Of a stretch of DNA of 64,000 nucleotides, positions 9,574 to 18,528 are shown one piece after another (position 1 is the first letter of the stretch; every line of letters starts with the position of its first letter). The stretch covers positions 1 through 64,000 of the forward strand of contig BGKB01000153.1 in the NCBI GenBank assembly GCA_003116975.1. Direction: 5' to 3'. The translations under genes were made by a program, and so were the position numbers. Under the pieces are notes generated by a model that did not search any database, was not told the DNA's origin, and saw only the letters and a program-made list of their open reading frames with translations. The stretch comes from Aurantiochytrium sp. KH105 (Eukaryota; Sar; Bigyra; Thraustochytrida; Thraustochytriidae).

Positions 9574-11022
9574 ATGCCCAAGAAGGTCGGCAAGTACTCG
9601 ATCCACAGGACCCTCGGCGAGGGTACCTTTGGCAAGGTGAAAAAGGCCTACTCAGAGGAAGATGGCGAGTGGGTGGCCATCAAGGTCCTCGACAAGGAGA
9701 AGATCCAGCGGCAAAATATGGGCTCTCAAGTGAAGAAGGAAATCTCCATCATGAAGCTCGTCCGCCATCCCCACGTGGTGCAGCTGAAAGAGGTCCTTGC
9801 ATCACGCACAAAGATCTTCATCGTCCTGGAACTCGTGACCGGCGGCGAACTCTTTGACAAGATCGTCTCCGAAGGTCGCTTCAAGGAAAAATCCGCCCGA
9901 TTCTACTTTCAGCAGCTCTGTGTAGGCACTGAATACTGCCATCGCCAGGGCGTCTGCCATCGTGATCTTAAGCCGGAGAACCTTCTCCTGGACGACCAAG
10001 GAAATCTCAAGATCAGTGACTTTGGTCTCTCGGCACTCTATGAGCAGGACGCGGAGGCCGACCGACAGTCCCTGCTGCACACCACCTGCGGCACGCCCAA
10101 CTACGTCGCGCCCGAGGTCCTCGCCGATCAGGGCTACGACGGCTCTCTCGCAGACACGTGGAGTATCGGCGTCATCTTGTATGTATTTCTCGCAGGTTTC
10201 CTCCCTTTTGACGAGCCGACAATGGCCGCCCTTTTTCGCAAAATTCAAAAGGCAGACTTTACCTACCCTTCGTGGTTTACGCCCGAGGTCAAGGATCTTC
10301 TCAGCAAAATTCTCGTTGTCGATCACACCAAGCGGTACACGATCCGTCAAATCATGGAGCACCCATGGTGGCGCAAGGACGGGCCGTACGCGGATTGCTC
10401 GGACATCGACGCCACTGGTGGTGTCTCGAGCATGCCTTCCATGGAGGAGGACGAGGATAACCTGGACGAGGACGAGGACGAGCCCATGGCCACGCCCGCC
10501 GCAAGTTCGCCGCCCAAGGCCCCGGCAGACCTCGGGTCGACGCCGCGAGCCGGCTTTGTTGTGCGCGACGTCGACGAGAACGACCAGGCTCAGGCTACGA
10601 CTGCCGGTCGTGAGCGCGGCGAGTTTCCCAAGCATATCAATGCTTTTGATTTGATCAACATGTGCTCCGGAAGCGCCATCAACCGCATGCTGCAGAGCGG
10701 CGATGAAAAGTCTTCGCGGAAAACGCACTTGTACGCCTCACACAGGCAGCCACACGAGATTATGGTCTTCATCAAGCAACGATTCCAGAGCATGGACTGC
10801 TTTGTGGAGCAGACCTCGTACAAGAATGAGTCCAAGCTGCGGGCTATCTTTGACGTGGGCCACGGACAAATTCATGTCAAGGTCACCATCAAAATTGCTT
10901 CCGAGGACCCAATTCTCTGTCTTATCGTTTTTAAGCGCGCGCGCGGCGACCTCATTTCATTTGAGCGCCAGATCTCGGCATCCATCGACTCGATCGTCCA
11001 GGAGCTCCAGGCATCGAGTTAG
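9574..11022 (+). CDS. CBL-interacting protein kinase-like (CIPK/SnRK3-type) Ser/Thr kinase, 482 aa
   Basis: Complete kinase domain, about residues 8-266: glycine loop GEGTFG (15-20), VAIK lysine K37, HRDLKPEN with catalytic D131, DFG at 149-151, activation segment TTCGTPNYVAPE up to 181. An acidic linker follows (EEDEDNLDEDEDE, about 291-303). The key feature is HINAFDLINMCSG (about 354-366), a close match to the NAF/FISL motif of plant CIPKs, followed by a C-terminal domain ending FKRARGDLISFERQISASI..., matching the KA1-like/PPI end of CIPKs. In plants this motif binds calcineurin B-like calcium sensors and relieves autoinhibition, so calcium-linked signalling is the inferred role. SNF1/AMPK catalytic subunits are the nearest alternative, but the NAF motif argues against that. 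No intron is seen. Confidence 0.9.
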   Translation: MPKKVGKYSIHRTLGEGTFGKVKKAYSEEDGEWVAIKVLDKEKIQRQNMGSQVKKEISIMKLVRHPHVVQLKEVLASRTKIFIVLELVTGGELFDKIVSEGRFKEKSARFYFQQLCVGTEYCHRQGVCHRDLKPENLLLDDQGNLKISDFGLSALYEQDAEADRQSLLHTTCGTPNYVAPEVLADQGYDGSLADTWSIGVILYVFLAGFLPFDEPTMAALFRKIQKADFTYPSWFTPEVKDLLSKILVVDHTKRYTIRQIMEHPWWRKDGPYADCSDIDATGGVSSMPSMEEDEDNLDEDEDEPMATPAASSPPKAPADLGSTPRAGFVVRDVDENDQAQATTAGRERGEFPKHINAFDLINMCSGSAINRMLQSGDEKSSRKTHLYASHRQPHEIMVFIKQRFQSMDCFVEQTSYKNESKLRAIFDVGHGQIHVKVTIKIASEDPILCLIVFKRARGDLISFERQISASIDSIVQELQASS

Positions 11023-11566
11023 TTTGTGAGTTTCCACTTCTTTTCTTTCCCGTCTTTTCTCTACCTTCAAATCGATCTATCTTTTGCCTTTGGCAGCGTA
11101 CTATGCTTTGCACGCAATCCAAAAAATTAAAATAATCATACACCTGCGTCGCTAACATCAATCATCTTTTCTGACTGTTTTGTCCGAGCGCCTTTGTCAA
11201 ATTTTAAAATTCTTACTTTCAGGTTTCTTTTTGAAATCTTGTGCAGCGTGTTGAGAAGGAGAGTGAAAACCTACATTGGAAGAAAAAGAAAGAAAGCGTG
11301 TTAAACAGGCAAAGAAGGACCAAAGCGAAGAATGACCAAGGCATCGTGGAGAAAGAGGAAAAGGGTTTAGAGATCTCTTAGTGGCCCAATTTCAAGAATC
11401 AACACGCAGTTTCCACCTGCATTGTTGCTACTACTAACATTGCTCAAACTTTTCTTATCAGAACCTATCTATTCGTCTCCTTGTACCTTCCAAGAGCAGA
11501 TCCGTGTTCACGCTCGAACGGTAGGAGCGACTTTTCTCCTACGAAATGCATCCAAGCATTTGCACA
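11023..11566. other. Convergent 3' flanks of kinase and Nudix genes
   Basis: AT-richer, 544 bp, no gene. AATTAAAATAAT near 11125 may serve as a polyadenylation region for the kinase gene. It contains one arm of a 14-bp inverted repeat whose other arm lies in the Nudix coding end. Confidence 0.5.
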
Positions 11567-11634
11567 TTATACAGCTTCTGTGCGGCGTGTTGCAAAGAAA
11601 GACTGAAAAGTCGTCGGTTTGCTTGGATGCATTT
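11544..11634. repeat. 14-bp perfect inverted repeat spanning the Nudix stop codon
   Basis: AAATGCATCCAAGC at 11544-11557 is exactly complementary to GCTTGGATGCATTT at 11621-11634, with a 63-nt loop. The right arm is inside the last codons of the Nudix gene (MHPSKP), the left arm just after its stop, so the mRNA could fold a hairpin across the stop codon. Confidence 0.8.
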
Positions 11635-12553
11635 GCAAATCCTCTGGTGCAAGCTCAAAGAATGGCAAAAAGGCGGCTTCCTCTTCACGCTTGGACGGCG
11701 TGGGGAACGAACGCTCGAGTACCGTGCGAAGCATGGGATGATCGTGCTCGGCAAGATACTCTTCGACAGGCATCCATGTAGCCGCGCGAATCTCATTCGG
11801 ATCAAAGTGAATGCGCAATTGCGACGGATCCTGCATACACTCAAGCCTGCAAACGGTGTAAAGATCTGACTGATCGGCAGAAATCGTCCGCTGCCAAAAC
11901 GCAAGAACAGAGCGGAATTCTGCGCGGATTCCGGTTTCCTCAAAGACTTCACGCTTTGCACCATCGGGCAGCAACTCGCCTGGATCGACGAGGCCGCCAG
12001 GCATTTTCCAGCGATCGTATTGCGAATGTTTCTCTTTGACAAGAAGGATCTCGTTTCGTTGATTGAGCACTAATGCCCCAACGCCAACCTGATGGAAACC
12101 AAAGGGTGGGACCTTGTCAGGAATCTCGTCAGGAAGCCAGGTGTACATGGTGGCTTTTGCCCCTTTGGCATGATGGAATTTGAACCCGAGCGCACTCGCC
12201 GTCTTGGCAAGATGAAAGGTATCGACTTCAAGAGGCAGCCAGACAGCCTTGCGGCCTTCTAGCTTCCATACTTTGAGGTGAGCCGCGAGATCCCGCGAGA
12301 GATCATCCTGGGCCGCCTCGGAGCCCGCAAGCTCTACCGTCACGCCTTGGTGGCTCACTGGTTTCCAGGTAAAGGACGTCGGTGTCGGAGGTCTTTCCGT
12401 CGACAAGCTTCTGCAAGTTGCGGCCTTGTCAGCCAGCCTTGTTTTGGCGCTGCGCAGAGGTTGAAGTAGTGTCGATCTCGCGACAAAAGGAGTCCATAGC
12501 ACGCCGCCGCTGCGAAGCCTTCGCGCCGACCCCGCGGCCATGATGGCCGCCAT
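11567..12553 (-). CDS. Nudix hydrolase with mitochondrial-type leader, 328 aa
   Basis: A full Nudix box is present at residues 187-209: G187, E193, then REVFEETGI (R201, E202, E205, E206, G208), matching GX5EX7REUXEEXGU. Before it lies a pre-Nudix domain of about 90 residues (LAAHLKVWKLEGRKAVWLPL...), the arrangement of human NUDT6 and the plant NUDT2/7/8 group, which hydrolyse ADP-ribose, NADH or related nucleoside diphosphate derivatives. The first 50 residues are rich in Arg, Ala and Ser with few acidic residues, fitting a mitochondrial targeting sequence. The start could also be the Met five codons in. The exact substrate cannot be read from sequence. Confidence 0.88.
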   Translation of the reverse strand: MAAIMAAGSARRLRSGGVLWTPFVARSTLLQPLRSAKTRLADKAATCRSLSTERPPTPTSFTWKPVSHQGVTVELAGSEAAQDDLSRDLAAHLKVWKLEGRKAVWLPLEVDTFHLAKTASALGFKFHHAKGAKATMYTWLPDEIPDKVPPFGFHQVGVGALVLNQRNEILLVKEKHSQYDRWKMPGGLVDPGELLPDGAKREVFEETGIRAEFRSVLAFWQRTISADQSDLYTVCRLECMQDPSQLRIHFDPNEIRAATWMPVEEYLAEHDHPMLRTVLERSFPTPSKREEEAAFLPFFELAPEDLQMHPSKPTTFQSFFATRRTEAV

Positions 12554-13034
12554 CGTCCCAGAGCGTCACTCACACTCCCTCACGCGTGTTGTGTATTTAT
12601 TCCTTGCGCAGGAAACATGAAACGGTCAAGTCTCAAAATTCGTTTCGCAACGACCATAACCGTCCTGTGCGCCGGTCGTTGTCGCAACTGGGCCTATCCA
12701 CGACTGTGCGCCTTCGCCGCTGCCCTCGACTGCATCCGCTCCATGTTTGAAGCCGCGCTCTCCCATCCCGCGCGCGTGTGCCTTTCCTCGTCTGTCTGCC
12801 GAAAAATTCACTCGCTCAACCAGGTTAGGTTTTTATCAAAGCATAATGGGTCAAGACCGGTGCGTCTATCCGCGAATTAGAGAAGAACTACGAAGACTTC
12901 GATCGCGTCTTCTCTCGCGCGCTATTGAGAGGCCGTCGCAAGACCTGACGCGCGCGCGCGCGCGGACTGCTCCTTTTTTGTTGTGTTTTTGTTCTTGTAA
13001 ATTCATATTTCTCATTTGTTGCTTCATTGTTATT
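12554..13034. other. Upstream flank of the Nudix gene, no gene seen
   Basis: Contains a run of CG dinucleotides near 12950-12962 and a T-rich stretch. Short open frames on both strands lack recognisable motifs. Confidence 0.45.
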
Positions 13035-13650
13035 TCATTTTGTGCAGTAAGGGCCAGTGGATACCATGCTCGCAACATCCCGACCGAATGAAGATTCGAC
13101 TTTGTCCATCAATGCGCCGTGTGTCACAGTAAGAGTCTCGAAGGAGTTGGCCAACTCTTCGAAAGTTATTTCACCGGTATCACATTTGATATGAACCATC
13201 AGCGTTTCCAACCCATTGCTCAACGAGGACCATGGCTGATTTGCCTCTGGAATCCAGGATTGAAGCAAGGCAAAAAAATGGGACGGGGGAATCGGCCCAC
13301 TTTTCGGAGTCCTTTTAGATTACCTTGTAGATTGGCGCATGTGACTCGGTTTTCCGGCATGACCAAGAGCGCCTCCGACTCGCGCGAGCCAGGATCTTGA
13401 CGATAAACCCACTTGGATCCCACGACTTCCCAGGAGCAGAAATGAAAGATCACGCAGTGGGGACGACCCAATCTTATGCGAAAGCCATATGCGAACTCGC
13501 CAGAGACGCTCTGCGTTGAGTCTTTCGCCGCAGGCGATGTCATACACCGAGCGCCCTTCGTCGAGACGTCCTCTCTGCGTCGGACGCGGGGAAGAACCCA
13601 GGCCGCGAGATTCTTGCACTTCGCCACGGGGACACGTCGAAGCGTATCGG
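13035..13650 (-). pseudogene. Decayed coding remnant, family not recognised
   Basis: Minus-strand pieces look like protein, for example GEITFEELANSFETLTVTHG (13035-13268) and FAYGFRIRLGRPHCVIFHF (13220-13627), but they lie in different frames and do not form one gene. No domain was recognised. It is one of several such remnants between the Nudix and Rab genes. Confidence 0.3.
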
Positions 13651-13848
13651 CAGTTCCGTGCTCCGAGAAGAGGGCTCCGAGGTCGTAGACAGGCGCGATT
13701 TGCCTGGCTAGGGCCTGGCCATGGCCGTCTGCGGGGGGGGGGGGAGCAGTCAGGGCGGGCCTGGACGGATTATTGATCTCGACTTAAAAATCCGCTGCAG
13801 GTTTGCACTCTTTGTTGTAAAAGTTGGAGGGAAGATAAGCGAGAGCAT

Positions 13849-14574
13849 TTATACGTGCAAGAGCCACGGCTTGTAGGCGCGGGTAGTTTCGCGCAGGACG
13901 GCCGGGTCCGTTTCTTCGCCATCTCGCGTGACAAACGAGCCGTAGATCGCCCAGGAAAGAATCCCCTTGCAGTGGGCCACGATGTTAGCACGGGAGCGCG
14001 GCCCCGGCGGGCCTTTGCCCAGCTTGGCGTTGTTATAACAGACTTGCAGTATCTCGCCCAGAGACCCGATAGAACCCTTGCGCCGTATGAAGAAAGCCAA
14101 TAGAGTTATGGCCATGTTGAGCGAATCATTCGATTTGAGTGGGCGCATCGTGTAGATGCAAGACACTACGTGGACCACGGCGGGCGAAGCCAGCGGCTGC
14201 TTCGCTTTGTACGTCATGAACGTCATCGCGATCTCCCACTGGATGAGTTTCTTGGAGCAGCTACGCTGGGGATCAGCGTCTTCAGGGGGCATAAGGAGAA
14301 TCAACGCGGCAGCATTCGTGTCCTCCGTAATCGGGTTTGTTGTTTGCATCCCGATGAGGCCCCTGACCTAAATAAATGTGCGCATGTCCTCCACATCGTC
14401 CATGCTGAGGCAACCGCTACGAAATTTCGCGAGATTCCCGTACTTCTTGAGGTAGTCACTCACGGCCTCACGGTGAGCCATAGAGCTAATTTGGCCGCCC
14501 ACGCTCGTGCCAAAGTATACCTTTTCAAAGTGGGGGACGGCATTCGAAAACAGCACTGGTCGCGCGCGAAACAT
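13849..14574 (-). pseudogene. Unrecognised reading frame, interrupted
   Basis: Two protein-like segments share one frame: 14368-14574 (FSNAVPHFEKVYFGTSVGG...) and 13849-14349 (a globular sequence with LASPAVVHVVSCIYTM and SLGEILQVCYNNAKLGKG). They are separated by an interruption that could be a small intron (the sequence there resembles a splice acceptor, TTTATTTAG) or decay. I do not recognise the family. A G11-like homopolymer lies nearby at about 13733-13743. Confidence 0.35.
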
Positions 14575-15344
14575 GCGACATCCCCGACGGCTGTAGCGAG
14601 AGAGCCAACAAAGGCCCGCACGTGCTCGCTATTCGAATAGCGCGGCTCCGCCCGGGTCGCTGGCCGCTTCTGCCCCGGCCTCGTCCCACGCGCTTGCCAT
14701 CCTGCCCTGCACGTGCACGAAGGGCGAATGGGCGGCAGTCCAGCCGCCGGCCGAACGGCCCGAGGCCTGTGCGTCGATTCCCCGAGGCCGGCCAGTCTCA
14801 AGGTGGCGCATTTTCTTTCGGGCGAGAGTAGGGGCGGCCTAGGCGCTACGTAGAGGAAAAGAGGAGAGTCTGGCGCAGATCAAAGTCCAAACGAACGATC
14901 GCAAGAGCGACGCTGACGCCGGCCACGCGCGTGCGCCGGAAGGTCCCTGCGCTCGCGTCGCCGTCTCGCGGGTCGCCGGGTATAGTCGCAAGACCGCGTG
15001 CCCCTCTTTGCGCTCGCGCACGTGCTGCAAGTGAGAGACGCGGTCTCATCGCGGGAGGCCAGCAACGAGATCGCCTTCCGTCGCAAACGAGCTCGCGGCG
15101 CGGACCCTTGTCGCGCCACGCTGCGTCTTGGGACGCGCGTACGCGGGCGGTAGAGCAGAGCAGAGCAGAGTGTAGGCGATCGGAAGGCACGCAGCGTGCC
15201 CTTGAGCTAGCGCCGTCAATCGGGATAGATCCCCGCGTGCGTGTGCGAAAGAGCCTCACGTTCTCCGCGTGGAACCTTGCCACGTTGCGAGGCACGAAAC
15301 ACGGGTTCCGTGGGCGACCCAAATAGACAAGAAATAAGGCGACC
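14575..15344. other. Upstream region of the Rab gene, no gene supported
   Basis: GC-rich DNA with Arg/Ala-rich open frames on both strands that look compositional. It includes a short GCAGA repeat at about 15158-15170. Confidence 0.45.
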
Positions 15345-16105
15345 ATGCTTGCCGACAATGAGCGCCGCTTCAAGCTGGTCATTCTGGGGACCATGGGGGG
15401 TAAGTAGGGCAAGGCATGCACGCAAAGATGCAAAGATGACGAGCGTCCACGGCCGTGTTTGCATCGGCACTGGTACCTTTCTGGAGACTTTCTTTGTTTT
15501 GGTCTTGAAGAGGAACTTGAGGACTAACGCGGCGAATTCATCCGTGCTAAACTTGTGCAGTGGGCAAAACGTGCCTGACGATGCGTTTCGTCAAGGGCAT
15601 GTTTGATGACGATCAGCTGCCAACGATTGGGGCTGCGTACATGACGCAAAAGCTCGAGGCACAAGGCAAGCAATATATCTTTGAGATCTGGGACACGGCC
15701 GGTCAGGAGAGGTACGAGGCCATCACCCCGCTGTACTATCGTAGCGCAGAGGCTGCTGTGATTGTTTTTGACCTCACGTACGGAGAGTCTTTTGCCAAGG
15801 CCAAGGACTGGCTGAAGCGTCTCAGGAAAGAACGTCCGGATCCGGACATGCCCATTGCCCTTGTAGGCAACAAGAGCGACCGCGAGGGCCGTGAGGTGGA
15901 CGAGGAGGAGGTCCAGGCGTTTGCTGAGGAGAATGGCCTCAAGTACTTTGAGACTTCGGCCAAGACGGGTGATAACGTCGATGAGATGTTCTCCTGGGTC
16001 GCCACCAGCCTGCCGCCGCCGGCAGATTCTGCCGATGATGGTGCCGACGCGTTTCCCGTCACGAGTGAGAACCTTGAGGCGGAAAAGTCAAATTCGTGCT
16101 GCTGA
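15345..16105 (+). CDS. Rab5-like small GTPase, 199 aa, one intron
   Basis: Two exons, 15345-15399 and 15561-16105; the intron (15400-15560, GTAAGTA...GCAG, phase 1) cuts the P-loop codon, and joining restores GTMGVGKT (residues 15-22). Further GTPase motifs: TIGAAYMTQ (effector/switch I), WDTAGQE (62-68, Gln67 present), NKSD (122-125) and ETSAK. The TIGAA and YEAITPLYYRSAEAAVIVFD segments are closest to the Rab5/21/22 group, which acts on early endosomes. The C-terminus SNSCC is a geranylgeranylation signal. An ATG at 15560 reads the second exon alone but would lose the P-loop, so it is rejected as a start. Confidence 0.92.
15400..15560 (+). other. Spliceosomal intron in the Rab5-like gene
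   Basis: 161 nt, donor G|GTAAGTA, acceptor TTGTGCAG|T, with TGCTAAAC close to the acceptor as a possible branch region. Its removal restores the P-loop. Confidence 0.88.
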
Positions 16106-17607
16106 TCCGACATGCTCCCTCGTCCGTGCCGCTCGCCACCTGCAGGCTCGTTCTTACGAAGAACGAGGGAAGAAGAACATCTGCCAGATCGCCATGCCGC
16201 CCTCTTGCACGCGAGGCGCAGACACATTAGTCCAGGCACAAACCCAGCATAGATCCTGACGCAGACGCAGTCACAGACGCAGTCGTAGATGCAAATGCAG
16301 ATGCAAATGCATACGCGGATGCAGGCATTTCCTGGGCCCGAGTCAACGGGTCCAAGCTCGCCCCAGTGTAACAAACGAATGAGACAAGCAGAAGAAAGAT
16401 CTACCACTACAACTACTACTACCTAAATAAACAAAGAGAAGCCAAGATGATGCACCGATCGAGAGGATTTTCTCACCCCCACCGCAACTTCACTTGTTTC
16501 ACAGGGAGGATCGCGCGTTCATCGTGACGTACGCGTATCCTTCCACCAATGCAGACACGCCACAGCCATCATGACCACAGCCAACAGCCAAACAGCAGCG
16601 ACAGCGACTGTGAGCTGTGCTGTGCTGCCGGCAGCGCTGTCAGCAGCAGTGCAGATTTGTTCTTGGCCATGATGATATCTTTTCATCATTCAGCCGACGC
16701 CTCGTCATGATGCGCCCGGGCAACATCCGGGATGCAACATTCTGGCACCGCAGCATCCTCGTGACGTACGCGTCAGCGTGCTGCAGCGCCCAAATTACGA
16801 TCCCGCTCAGCCCCGCGAGACTCTCTCGGGGTCGACAGGAACGGCGCGGCAACGATGCTCCACGCACATCCGGCGTGCGAGCAGCCGCTGCAGCTGCACC
16901 GCCAACACCCAGGCAGCGTCTACCTCGGGACTCTTTTCTCTCTTTCCACTTCTTCTCTCTTTTCGTTTTATTTTATCTTTCGAAAAGAAAACGCAATGTC
17001 GTCGGGTCCGGTATCTAGCACCGCGGCCGGATCCTCCGGGTCATGCCGCCCTCGCGCGGCCGTACGGGACCCGGGCGTCGGTCGCGTCGTGCCTCGTCTT
17101 TTCCGGGCCCGGTCCGCGTGCGCGCTGGGTCCGGTGGGACACGCACGAGGCCGGGTCAGGCCATTACAGTCCCGTGCAGCACCTGGTCGCTGACGGCGCC
17201 GCGATGCCTTGCCATGTCCCGCGGCCCCGCTCGCTCGCTCGCTCGCTCCCTCCCGCCCTCCCTCGCTCCCTCGCTGCCGCGCCCGCCTCCCTGCGGGCGG
17301 AGGCGGCGGAGGCGGGCCGCAGAGGCAGGCTCCGGCGCCCGCGGTCCGTCGACGCGCGCGCGGTCGCGCTCGGCCTCGGCGGTTCGCGGCGAGCGAAACC
17401 TGGCTGAGCGAACGAAAAAATAGAAAAGACAGAGAGACGGAAAGAAAGCAGAATAAAAAACAGGCAAAGCGAGCGAGCGAAAGAAAGCAGATGACAGAAA
17501 AAAATCGGATTCGAAGGGCCAACCAAGGGGAAACTTGAAGGAAACAAGCAGTGGCTGTGGCGTTGGATTTGATTTCCTCTTCTTTGTCGGCCAGTGGTTC
17601 CTGGTCC

Positions 17608-17609
17608 CT

Positions 17610-17653
<44 letters not shown>

Positions 17654-17664
17654 TTCTTTCTTTC
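17608..17664. repeat. CTTT microsatellite
   Basis: About 14 copies of CTTT/TTTC with one interruption near the end, in the intergenic region before malate synthase. Confidence 0.95.
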
Positions 17665-17935
17665 TCCCCTTTCTTGGCTGTGTCTCCGGAACGAAAGAAA
17701 GAAAGCGAACAGCGGAATCCGCGCGGCGCCAAGTGCGGCAAAGTGCGGCCGGGAAGTGGGAAATAGCACGAGGCGAAGAAGTGAAACAAAGTGAAATGGA
17801 GTGAAATGCAAGGGGACGGGGCAAAAAGAAGGGCAGGCCGGGAGGAAGGAACCCAGCGGCCAATGAGGGAGATTAGCAGCGCCTGTAATGCCGCCGCGCA
17901 GCACCGCGCAGCCCGCGAGGTAGGATTACTAAGGC

Positions 17936-18023
17936 CAGTGCAGCGCAGTGCAGTGCAATGCAGTGCAGTGCAGTGCAATGCAATGCAATGCAGTGCAGTG
18001 CAGTGCAATGCAATGCGGTGCAA
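17936..18023. repeat. CAGTG/CAATG pentamer tandem repeat
   Basis: Roughly 17 head-to-tail pentamers, CAGTG alternating with CAATG, about 500 bp before the malate synthase start. A similar shorter run (CAGTGCAGTGCAGTGCAAAG) recurs at about 18410-18430. Confidence 0.9.
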
Positions 18024-18528
18024 TGAACGGGAGAGACTGCGGCTGAGCGAAAAAGAAAGGAAGGAAGGAAGGAAGGGAGGAAGGGAGGAAGGACTCGCGA
18101 AACCAAGAAACAAATGACAATCAAACGAAGGCGGGAAGCAGGCCAGCAAAGCGAAGCGGGGGGGGCGGGCGAGCGAGCCGGCAAATCCGGAAAGAAGCAA
18201 ACCCCCAAAGGCATCATCCAATCCCGCTTCGCACAGCGAGCAGGGTTTCGGACAAGGTGGGTGCAGCACAGCAGAGCAGAGCAGAGCAGGGCAGAAGCAG
18301 AGGGCAGAGCAGCACCGCGCAGCACTGTGCAGGACTGGACTGGACTGGGACCGGGAGGCTGACGCGGCGATCGACTGACGTACTCACGAACCGAACGAGC
18401 AGAGCAGAGCAGTGCAGTGCAGTGCAAAGCAAAAGCGAAAAAGCGAAAGCAAAGCAGAAAAGTAAAGTAAAGCAAAGCAGGAAAAGGCAGCGAGGCGCAG
18501 GGTCCGCGAAGGAAAAAGAAGAAAGAAA

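Larger units (their letters stand above)
16106..18528. other. Long intergenic region before malate synthase
   Basis: About 2.4 kb without a supported gene. It holds the Rab 3' UTR (ACCTAAATAAACAAAG near 16420), a degenerate hexamer-like repeat near 16258-16325, a 14-mer CGTGACGTACGCGT at about 16519 and again near 16760, a CTTT satellite, and CAGTG/CAATG repeats. Long frames on the minus strand here are translated simple sequence. The final kilobase is probably the malate synthase promoter and leader. Confidence 0.5.

Noticed and set aside
7887-9635. Long Arg/Ala/Ser-rich frames on both strands upstream of the CIPK-type kinase
   Set aside because: Composition follows the GC-rich simple sequence, frames overlap on both strands, and no domain is present.
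15560-16105. Intronless start for the Rab gene at 15560
   Set aside because: It would lack the P-loop; the exon at 15345-15399 with consensus splice sites restores it exactly.
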